A stretch of DNA of 64,000 bases from an uncultured Eubacteriales bacterium (lineage in GTDB: Bacteria; Bacillota; Clostridia; Oscillospirales; Acutalibacteraceae), in assembly GCA_934446475.1 (NCBI GenBank), contig CAKSEH010000003.1, positions 62,001 through 126,000 of the forward strand, read 5' to 3'. The notes beneath the pieces are model-generated. The model was not told the DNA's origin. It did not search any database and saw nothing but the letters and a program-made list of their open reading frames with translations. Positions 57,661 through 64,000 of the stretch are shown piece after piece. Position 1 is the first letter of the stretch; every line of letters begins with the position of its first letter. The position numbers and the translations under genes are program-made.

Positions 57661-59387
57661 AATTAAGAAAAACTGCTATAAGTCTTTCGTTTCTTACCGT
57701 TGCGGCAGTCGCAGTGTCGACGCTTGCGGCGGTGTCCCTTTCGGTTGCGATATTTGCTTCGGTTTACAGCAATGCCATTAACGAAAATGCTGCGGTAAAT
57801 GCGGAACAAACCGTAAATCAGGCTGCCGTTGCCGTAAATAATACCGTTAATTCTATGCGCCTTAAGCTTAAAAGCACTGCGGATATCCTGCGTTTGGGCG
57901 AAAGCGGCACACAGATCAAAAATTCGGTTTCTGCTATTTTAAATGCGGAAAATGAAATACTCTCCGTTACAGTCTATTCCGAGGACGGCGGAGTTGTTTT
58001 CTCCGAAAGCTCGGGAAATAAACTGCGCCGATCGTCCGCAAAAGACCTTTCGTTTAATAAGGACCTTTTTGATGAGTATCCCGATTTTTCGCTTTCAAAA
58101 CCCCACGTGCGGACCTCGTTTGAGGGCGGATACCCGTGGGTAGTTACCGCAGCGCTTAAAAGCGACGACAACATTCTTTCGAGCGGAAGATATATAGCCA
58201 TTGATTTCAGCTTTGACAGTTTAGCGGAGTATATCGACAATGTCGGCGTGGGAAATCACGGATACTGTTATATAGCGGATTTAAACGGTGAAATAATATA
58301 TCATCCTCAACAGCAGGTTATATTTTCGGGAATAAAAAATGAAGACGCAAAAAGCGTGGCAATGCTTTCTGCGGGCTCGGATATTAAAAACAATAAAATA
58401 ACGGCTGTGTGCAGAACCTTTGATAAGAGGTGGAAAATAGTCGGAATAAGCTATACGGACGAGCTTGAGACCGAGAAAAGGAATCAGATATTTTTGAGCA
58501 TCACCGCTGCATTTTTCTGCTGTGCTGCGGTAATAGTTGTCGCCCTAGCGGTCTACCGTAAGCTCCTTAACAGACCGGTTCATTCGCTCATTAAAGCCAT
58601 AGGAGAATTCGAAAAAAACACAAGCGGGTTTTCTTACACCGAACAGACTCCGTCGGTAAAAGAAATCAAAAAGCTTGCAGATTCCTTTGTCCATATGTCG
58701 GGCAAGATAAACGAGCTTATGGATAGGGTCCGAAAGGAAGAAACGGAGCTCAGGAAAACCGAACTCAGAGCGCTTCAGGCGCAAATAAATCCTCATTTTC
58801 TCTATAATACCCTTGATTCGATACAGTGGATGTGCGAACAGGGGAAAACGGAGGAAGCCGGAGCAATGGTCAGCGCACTTGCAAAACTTTTCAGAATAAG
58901 TATCAGCAGAGGCAGGGAAATAATACCGATAAAGGATGAACTCCGCCACGCCGAAAGTTATCTTGTGATTCAAAGCTATCGTTATAAAAATCAGTTTTCC
59001 TACAGATTTGATGTCGACGAAGCACTGCTTGATTTTCTTTGCAACAAAATAACGATACAGCCTCTTATAGAAAACGCAATATACCACGGAATAGACCGTA
59101 TGGTAGATGAGGGTGAAATAACAGTCACACTCAAACAGGCTCCCGACTCGCAAAACGATATTTTAATAATTGTTAAGGATAACGGTGTGGGAATGACATC
59201 GGAACAGTGCGAGGCAATACTTAAAAAGGACAGGAGCGATTCGGGAGGCATAGGCGTTAAAAATGTTAATGACCGGCTTAAAATCTACTTCGGCGACAAT
59301 TACGGGATCAGTATTAAAAGCGAACTTGATATCGGAACAGAGATTACCGTCAGGATACCGAAAATAACAAAGGAGCCTGAAATATGA
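57657..59387 (+). CDS. YesM-type sensor histidine kinase
   Basis: This 576-aa kinase starts with TTG 57657, overlapping the regulator stop. Helix 1 (about 8-33), an extracellular dCache-like domain (35-280), helix 2 (about 282-304) and HAMP precede the His_kinase domain. The phospho-acceptor His is in ALQAQINPHFLYNTLDSIQW, and the ATPase part has NAIYHGIDR and DNGVGM. Its outside domain may contact the sugar-binding lipoprotein encoded next, as in known three-component sugar sensors. Confidence 0.92.
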   Translation: MKLRKTAISLSFLTVAAVAVSTLAAVSLSVAIFASVYSNAINENAAVNAEQTVNQAAVAVNNTVNSMRLKLKSTADILRLGESGTQIKNSVSAILNAENEILSVTVYSEDGGVVFSESSGNKLRRSSAKDLSFNKDLFDEYPDFSLSKPHVRTSFEGGYPWVVTAALKSDDNILSSGRYIAIDFSFDSLAEYIDNVGVGNHGYCYIADLNGEIIYHPQQQVIFSGIKNEDAKSVAMLSAGSDIKNNKITAVCRTFDKRWKIVGISYTDELETEKRNQIFLSITAAFFCCAAVIVVALAVYRKLLNRPVHSLIKAIGEFEKNTSGFSYTEQTPSVKEIKKLADSFVHMSGKINELMDRVRKEETELRKTELRALQAQINPHFLYNTLDSIQWMCEQGKTEEAGAMVSALAKLFRISISRGREIIPIKDELRHAESYLVIQSYRYKNQFSYRFDVDEALLDFLCNKITIQPLIENAIYHGIDRMVDEGEITVTLKQAPDSQNDILIIVKDNGVGMTSEQCEAILKKDRSDSGGIGVKNVNDRLKIYFGDNYGISIKSELDIGTEITVRIPKITKEPEI

Positions 59388-60349
59388 GCTTTAAAAAAAT
59401 AATTTCGTTCTTTCTCTGCGTTATTATTGTTTTTTTGCTTTCGGCGTGCAGCTCGCAGCAGAATGAAAAAACCTATGTTGCGGTTATAGTCAAATCAATA
59501 AATTCCGATTTTTTCTCTAATATGAAAAACGGGGTGCAGAGTGCGGCTATCGAATATAATGTTAAAATAACATTTGAAGGTCCTCAAAACGAGGAGGATT
59601 ATGCGGCTCAGGAGCAGATGATAAATAAGGCGGTAAAAAACAAGGCGGATGTTATCTTGCTTTCAGCAATAGATTACGAAAAACTTGACTCTGCCGTTGA
59701 TAATGCAGTGAAAAACGGCGTTAAGGTTATAACGGTTGACAGCGGCATAAAAAGTTCGCTTGTAAGCGGTTTTATAGGAACCGATAATTATAATGCCGGA
59801 ATATCGGCGGGCAACGCAGCGCTTTCGGGATTTTCAAAAGACGAGAAAATCGTTGTCGGCATAGTAAATTACACCGAAGCCACCGATAACGGCAAACGGC
59901 GTGAGGAAGGCTTTAAGAAAGTACTGTCGGAAAATGAAAACGCCGGTGTGGCAGCCTGCGTGGTAACGGAAAGCAATACCCAAAGCGCAAAATCCGCAGC
60001 CGTTTCGATGATAAAGGAAAATCCGCAGATAAATGTTATAGTCGGCTTTAACGAATGGATGACGCTCGGCATAGGCGAAGCAATAAAAGAGCTTAAAGCA
60101 GGGGACAGAATAAAAGCGATCGGATTTGACAGTAATGTAAATTCGGTAGAAATGCTTGAGACGGGCGAAATGGACGCACTTATAGTTCAAAATCCGTTTG
60201 CTATGGGTTATCTCGGCGTTAAAAATGCAGATCTGCTTGTAAAGGGAGAAAAATTCCCCGATGAAAACATCTATACTGCGGTTGCGGTTGTAACCGAAGA
60301 AAATATGTTTGATGAAGATATCCAAAAAATGCTCTTTAGATTTTCGTAG
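59384..60349 (+). CDS. Second sugar-binding lipoprotein, probable sensor accessory
   Basis: This 321-aa RbsB-type lipoprotein (lipobox FLLSACSSQ) has VAVIVKSINSDFFSNMKNGV, then VDSGIKSSLVSGFIGTDNYN and IGFDSNVNSVEMLETGEMDA. Unlike MglB it has no calcium loop. It overlaps the kinase gene by four bases and has no permease of its own, so it most likely presents sugar to the kinase, like XylFII with LytS. The order regulator-kinase-binding protein supports this three-component reading. Confidence 0.85.
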   Translation: MSFKKIISFFLCVIIVFLLSACSSQQNEKTYVAVIVKSINSDFFSNMKNGVQSAAIEYNVKITFEGPQNEEDYAAQEQMINKAVKNKADVILLSAIDYEKLDSAVDNAVKNGVKVITVDSGIKSSLVSGFIGTDNYNAGISAGNAALSGFSKDEKIVVGIVNYTEATDNGKRREEGFKKVLSENENAGVAACVVTESNTQSAKSAAVSMIKENPQINVIVGFNEWMTLGIGEAIKELKAGDRIKAIGFDSNVNSVEMLETGEMDALIVQNPFAMGYLGVKNADLLVKGEKFPDENIYTAVAVVTEENMFDEDIQKMLFRFS

Positions 60350-60360
60350 ATTCCGGATAG

Positions 60361-60504
60361 GCCGACGGTATTGAGAAAATTTGGCACGTCGAAGGATATG
60401 TCCTGACCCAAGGCGGCGAAAAGGTTTCATTCGGTACTTCTGCCGGAATGTATATTATGAAGATATCGGGGAAGTTTTATTGGTGTATTGTCGAATTGTT
60501 TTAA
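60361..60504 (+). pseudogene. Possible C-terminal relic of an unknown gene
   Basis: After an in-frame TAG (60358-60360) the frame is open for 47 codons and ends at TAA 60502-60504. The product includes IEKIWHVEGYVLTQGGEKVS and SAGMYIMKISGKFYWCIVEL, with coding-like composition, but no suitable start or ribosome site. It may be the tail of a lost gene. Chance openness is quite possible at this length. Confidence 0.25.
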
Positions 60505-60525
60505 AATAAATCTTTTAAATTCAGA

Positions 60526-60564
60526 CCTACTGTGATATACTTGTCACAGTAGGTTGCTTTTTTT
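60526..60564 (+). terminator. Terminator of the two-component/binding-protein operon
   Basis: CCTACTGTGA (60526-60535) pairs perfectly with TCACAGTAGG (60544-60553) around an eight-base loop, followed by TTGCTTTTTTT. Confidence 0.9.
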
Positions 60565-60582
60565 AGTAAAGGATGGTATTTT

Positions 60583-61674
60583 ATGAAAAAATTTTTTGAA
60601 ACTTACAGCTCAGACACCCTTGCGGGAAGCTCTGTTCAAAGTTTATTTTTTCCTGAAGATCCGAACGAAAAAAGAACATCAATGCTTTTTTATAAAGTTT
60701 TTTACGGCGGAGAACACAACTACTCTTTCCTCTTTTCAAATACCGTGGACGGCACCTTTGAAGACGGCAGTGTGAGCCGCTCCAACGATAAAGGCGGAGA
60801 TTGGGAATTCATTTCTCTTAAAGCAGGTGTTTGCCGAAATATGAAGGACGCAGACAAGATTGATTTTAAAACCGTTACATTTTCGGGTGATATTTCAAAA
60901 AATGTATGCCCGGGGGAACTTTTTTGCACCGATGCCGTTTCACTTTCACCGAAAAAGGGTGATTATATAGTTTTAAGGCTTGAATATTCGGGAGATAGAC
61001 TGCCCTGCCATCCGGAAGCTATTTATCCTGTGTGGAATTTGACCCCCGACGGATGGGAAGAAAGAGCTCTGTCTCCGATACCGTCTATGATAGGCTGTGA
61101 CCTTAAAACAGAATGTAAAATAGCGTTTATCGGTGATTCCATAACTCAGGGAATAGGTACCGATATCGATTCCTATGAGCACTGGAACAGCGTTTATGCG
61201 GACCTTCTCGGCGAAGGATATTCTTATTGGAACCTCGGCATAGGTTACGGCAGGGCAAGCGATGCTGCGACAGGCGGCGTATGGCTTCAAAAAGCACTGA
61301 AAAACGATATCGTGTTTGTTTGTTTCGGTGTGAACGATATCAACAGAATGCATACGGCGCAGCAGATTATAAATGATATTGATACTATTGTAAACACACT
61401 TCTTTGTAACGGAAAAAAGGTCGTCCTTCAGACGGTTCCGCCGTTTGACTATGATGAGGAAAAGCAGGCTGTTTGGAACGAGGTCAACAGTCATATAATG
61501 AAAATACACAACAACAAAAAAATAATGATTTTTGATAACGTTAAGGTGCTCGGCGAAAGCAGTGATGCGCCGTATAAAGCAAAGTACGGAGGACATCCGA
61601 ATAAGGAAGGCTGCAAAGTCTGGGCACAGGAGCTTTACAAAGCAACAAAAGAGTTTGCAAAAGAAGGAAAATGA
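60583..61674 (+). CDS. SGNH/GDSL hydrolase with N-terminal beta domain
   Basis: This 363-aa protein has no signal peptide. The first 175 residues form a beta-rich domain as in carbohydrate-esterase-type SGNH proteins. The hydrolase domain (about 183-360) has block I IAFIGDSITQG (Ser), the Gly block (LGIGYGRASD), FGVNDINR (Asn) and GGHPNKEGCKVW (Asp/His block V variant). It is probably an esterase that removes acetyl groups from sugars in the cytosol. ATG has AAAGGA upstream. Confidence 0.85.
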   Translation: MKKFFETYSSDTLAGSSVQSLFFPEDPNEKRTSMLFYKVFYGGEHNYSFLFSNTVDGTFEDGSVSRSNDKGGDWEFISLKAGVCRNMKDADKIDFKTVTFSGDISKNVCPGELFCTDAVSLSPKKGDYIVLRLEYSGDRLPCHPEAIYPVWNLTPDGWEERALSPIPSMIGCDLKTECKIAFIGDSITQGIGTDIDSYEHWNSVYADLLGEGYSYWNLGIGYGRASDAATGGVWLQKALKNDIVFVCFGVNDINRMHTAQQIINDIDTIVNTLLCNGKKVVLQTVPPFDYDEEKQAVWNEVNSHIMKIHNNKKIMIFDNVKVLGESSDAPYKAKYGGHPNKEGCKVWAQELYKATKEFAKEGK

Positions 61675-61678
61675 TTTT

Positions 61679-62227
61679 ATGAAATTGATGATAGCGTCGG
61701 ATATACACGGCTCGGCATATTTCTGCAGTGAGCTTTTAAAAGCTTTTAAAAGGGAAGATCCGGACCGACTTTTTCTTCTCGGAGATATTTTGTATCACGG
61801 TCCGAGAAACGATCTGCCCCGTGATTACAATCCGAAAGAAGTCATTAAAATGCTGAACCTAAACGCCGAAAGAATTTTAAGCGTTCGTGGCAACTGCGAC
61901 AGTGAAGTGGACGAAATGGTTTTGAAATTTCCTCTCCTTGCAGATTATACGGTGGTCTATGCTCAAAACCGTGAAATGTTTTTGACCCACGGCCATATAT
62001 ATAACAGTGAGAAAATGCCGCCGCTTAAAAGAGGAAGCATATTTATAAGCGGACACACACATATTCCGGTGTGCCGATACGATGCGGAAAACGGAATTTT
62101 GTTTTTGAACCCCGGCTCCGTTTCAATACCGAAAGAAAACTCCGAAAATTCTTATATGGTCTTTGAAAACGGGGAGTTTTTGTTTAAAACACTCGGCGGT
62201 GAAATCTACAATACATATAAGGTGTGA
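61679..62227 (+). CDS. yfcE: YfcE/MJ0936-type metallophosphodiesterase
   Basis: This 182-aa enzyme has the calcineurin-like motifs MIASDIHGS, LLGDILYHGPRND, RGNCDSEVD, LTHGHIY and ISGHTHIPV. It hydrolyses phosphodiesters in the cytosol with two metal ions; the natural substrate is unknown. ATG 61679 is chosen because homology begins there (MKLMIASDIHG). The longer frame from 61532 overlaps the esterase gene. It lies four bases after that gene. Confidence 0.92.
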   Translation: MKLMIASDIHGSAYFCSELLKAFKREDPDRLFLLGDILYHGPRNDLPRDYNPKEVIKMLNLNAERILSVRGNCDSEVDEMVLKFPLLADYTVVYAQNREMFLTHGHIYNSEKMPPLKRGSIFISGHTHIPVCRYDAENGILFLNPGSVSIPKENSENSYMVFENGEFLFKTLGGEIYNTYKV

Positions 62228-62231
62228 TATC

Positions 62232-62873
62232 TTGCAGGATTTTTTCTTTATACTTGAACTTATAGGAACAATTGCATTTGCGGTATCGGGAGCGGTCGTC
62301 GGAATAAAAAAGAATATGGATATATTCGGCGTTTGCGTTTTAAGTCTGACTGCCGCATGCGGCGGCGGACTTATAAGGGATGTTTTTATAGGGAAATTGC
62401 CTCCGGCTATGTTTTGTGAGAAAACCTATGCGGTGACCGCCATAATTACTGCTGTTACAGTGTTTTGCGCCGCTCGCTTTAAAATGGATATTATAAAAAA
62501 CCGCTTTTGGGATACGGTGCTCTTGATTGCCGATTCATTGGGACTCGGAATTTTTACGAGTGTCGGAGTAGCGGCTGTATATGACAACGGATTTAAAGGT
62601 ATGTTTTTTGCGGTTTTTCTAGGAACGATAACAGGAGTAGGCGGCGGACTTATAAGAGATATGATGGCGGGAAATCCGCCGTATATATTCGTAAAACATA
62701 TATACGCCTGTGCATCTATAGCGGGAGCGGTATTATGCTGTTTTTTATGGAATGTTACCGGCAGAAATGTTGCTATGGTCTTAGGTTGTGTGGCTATAGT
62801 TCTGATAAGGCTTTTATCGGCGCATTTCAGACTGAGTTTGCCTAAAGTAAGCAAAGGGGAAGACAATGAATAG
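62232..62873 (+). CDS. TRIC/YadS-family membrane protein (UPF0126)
   Basis: This 213-aa protein has seven helices and two TRIC repeats: IGTIAFAVSGAVVGIKKNMD, then ACGGGLIRDVFIGKLPP and VGGGLIRDMMAGNPPYIF. The paired GGGxIRD motifs mark the prokaryotic TRIC cation channels and YadS (glycine importer in some bacteria). TTG 62232 has AAGGTG seven bases upstream; the longer frame from 62163 lies inside the phosphodiesterase. It overlaps the next gene by eight bases. Confidence 0.88.
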   Translation: MQDFFFILELIGTIAFAVSGAVVGIKKNMDIFGVCVLSLTAACGGGLIRDVFIGKLPPAMFCEKTYAVTAIITAVTVFCAARFKMDIIKNRFWDTVLLIADSLGLGIFTSVGVAAVYDNGFKGMFFAVFLGTITGVGGGLIRDMMAGNPPYIFVKHIYACASIAGAVLCCFLWNVTGRNVAMVLGCVAIVLIRLLSAHFRLSLPKVSKGEDNE

Positions 62874-64000
62874 GCTTACTTTTAAATCGGCAAGACTTTT
62901 TGTAACGGCGGTTTTAATCCTTTGTGTTCTTTGCGGCTGTTCGGTCGGCGATCTTTCTTTTATTTATAAAGACACCGGCAACACCTCTGCCGCTGAAAAA
63001 TATTCCGCTCTCAGTGACGGTGAAAAAACAAACTATATTGAAAAACAGATAACAAATGCTCTTTCAAACGGAAAAAACACGGTTGAATTTGACTTTGATG
63101 CAACCGATAAGCTTAAAACGGCGTATAACAGGGTTATTTTATCCCATCCCGAATTTTTCTGGCTTTCGGGTTCGAGCTTATATAAGAAGCAGGAGAGTAA
63201 GAACGGTTCTGTTAAGGTGACCTTTACTGCCGAACCGTATCTTACGGACACTGAGAAAAAACAATATGAGTCAAAGCTTGATGATGTGTGCGATCCGCTC
63301 TTAAAGGAAATAAACTCTCTTAAAAGCGATTATGAAAAGGCGGTTTTCATACACGATTACATTGTTGATAACACAACTTACGATAAAGAAAACGCAGATG
63401 TCGTTATAAACGCCGGAAAGGGTGAAAATCCGGATAAAAAGCTTCTTGTCAGTGCTTCTCTTTACGGATGCCTTGTTGATAAAAAGGCTATATGCACGGG
63501 ATATGCGGCGGCATTTATGTATCTTGCCCGAAAGTCGGGACTTGAAGCCGTGAGGATAAACGGCGAAAGCAGGGAAAGCGGGGTAGGGCACCAGTGGAAC
63601 TGCGTTAAAATCGAAAATGAATGGTATTATGCGGATGTAACTTGGGATGACAGTGATAACGAAGACAGCGGCGCTTTCGGCAGAAGTTACGAATTTTTTC
63701 TTATAACTTCCGAAGAGCTTGCACTGACCCACATCACAGATGACGATATGAGTCCTCCGGAATGCAGTGCCGTAAAATTCAATTACTATGTAAAAAACGG
63801 ACTTTTCCTCCAAAAATATACAAGGGAAGCTTTTTCGAGAATGTTTGACTTTAAACTTCATAACAATGTTTTAAGCGTGAAATTCGGCTCAAAAGAGGAA
63901 TGCGATAAGGCTTTTGCCGATCTGTTTGAAAAGGAAAAATATATTTGGCAGATTCCGTCTGTTAAAGCAAATAAGCCCGATAGTATCGATACCTTTGTAA
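62866..64000 (+). CDS. Transglutaminase-like lipoprotein (3' partial)
   Basis: The frame is open from ATG 62866 to the end of the window (378 codons). It starts with a lipoprotein signal (VLCGCSVG; Cys about residue 27). The transglutaminase core (about 160-290) has DYEKAVFIHDYIVDNTTYDK, then AICTGYAAAFMYLARKSGLE (catalytic Cys), GHQWNCVKIENEWYYADVTW (His) and the Asp following WDDSDN. Such proteins are surface thiol proteases, transglutaminases or cell-wall binding proteins. It is translationally coupled to the TRIC gene. The C-terminus lies outside the window. Confidence 0.87.
   Translation, partial: MNRLTFKSARLFVTAVLILCVLCGCSVGDLSFIYKDTGNTSAAEKYSALSDGEKTNYIEKQITNALSNGKNTVEFDFDATDKLKTAYNRVILSHPEFFWLSGSSLYKKQESKNGSVKVTFTAEPYLTDTEKKQYESKLDDVCDPLLKEINSLKSDYEKAVFIHDYIVDNTTYDKENADVVINAGKGENPDKKLLVSASLYGCLVDKKAICTGYAAAFMYLARKSGLEAVRINGESRESGVGHQWNCVKIENEWYYADVTWDDSDNEDSGAFGRSYEFFLITSEELALTHITDDDMSPPECSAVKFNYYVKNGLFLQKYTREAFSRMFDFKLHNNVLSVKFGSKEECDKAFADLFEKEKYIWQIPSVKANKPDSIDTFV

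Noticed and set aside
58545..59153. Minus-strand open frame of 202 codons
   Set aside because: It mirrors the histidine kinase gene, which has complete motifs; the opposite frame shows no domain or start signal.
59834..60430. Minus-strand open frame of 198 codons
   Set aside because: It lies opposite the binding lipoprotein gene and runs past its end without a ribosome site or recognisable protein family.
60973..61596. Minus-strand open frame of 207 codons
   Set aside because: It is the shadow of the SGNH hydrolase, which carries all catalytic blocks in the plus frame.
63301..63861. Minus-strand open frame of 186 codons
   Set aside because: It is antisense to the transglutaminase-like gene, whose Cys, His and Asp motifs are clear.

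Overview
The window looks like a chromosome segment from a low-GC, Gram-positive, spore-forming anaerobe of the class Clostridia, probably a gut member of the Oscillospirales/Ruminococcaceae type. This is inferred from a spoIIGA-sigE sporulation pair, a DarA c-di-AMP receptor, AGGAGG ribosome sites with TTGACA/TATAAT promoters, many lipoproteins with LxxC lipoboxes, and fermentative or ferredoxin-linked enzymes. No 16S rRNA gene is present, so the taxonomy cannot be made more precise. No CRISPR array or intact prophage is seen.

Layout. 1-2070: the tail of a dockerin-like protein, a membrane-anchored cohesin-like surface protein, and tRNA-Leu(CAG). 2280-4320: mobile-element debris, consisting of a phage-type toxin-like/immunity-like pair and a large serine recombinase with three in-frame stops. 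4400-16490: a ten-gene operon plus regulator for uptake and reductive breakdown of pyrimidines. Its parts are an NMT1-type ABC importer, dihydropyrimidinase, a minimal dihydropyrimidine dehydrogenase, a PucR regulator, a class III aminotransferase, an unknown 131-aa protein, an N-carbamoyl-beta-alanine amidohydrolase and an iron alcohol dehydrogenase. Together they would turn uracil into 3-hydroxypropionate. The substrate-binding protein of this importer appears to be circularly permuted. 16500-18490: a second graveyard (tyrosine recombinase with one amber codon, DNA methylase fragment, LysR-like and MATE fragments).

18520-21000: AraC regulator divergent from a GH4 alpha-galactosidase. 21200-29120: a small alarmone synthetase, an acyltransferase-fold protein without its catalytic His, an EF-G paralogue lacking the catalytic His, two tRNAs (Met, Glu), a Dabb protein, and a DUF1538 membrane protein overlapping a tandem PII-like protein. 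29385-36610: core genes (DUF1294, sigE, spoIIGA, pth, mfd, a PrsA-like lipoprotein). 36817-43610: CapA-like protein, D-lactate dehydrogenase with a Cys-rich tail, glutamate dehydrogenase, polysaccharide deacetylase, and a KDPG aldolase/KDG kinase pair.

43730-50863: an unusual ABC exporter (PH-like and zinc-ribbon N-terminus) with its DUF1854 partner, darA, an acyl-ACP thioesterase, a TetR-controlled ABC-2 exporter and a VanY carboxypeptidase. 51755-60350: a galactose-type mglBAC importer with an extra InlB-repeat membrane protein. It is followed by a YesN/YesM two-component system and a second sugar-binding lipoprotein, together a probable sugar-sensing module. 60583-64000: SGNH hydrolase, phosphodiesterase, TRIC/YadS-like membrane protein and a transglutaminase-like lipoprotein that runs off the window.

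The most unusual items are the permuted binding protein and minimal DPD in the pyrimidine operon, a second relic of the toxin/immunity cassette near 29.2 kb, and two translation/acyltransferase paralogues that have lost catalytic residues.
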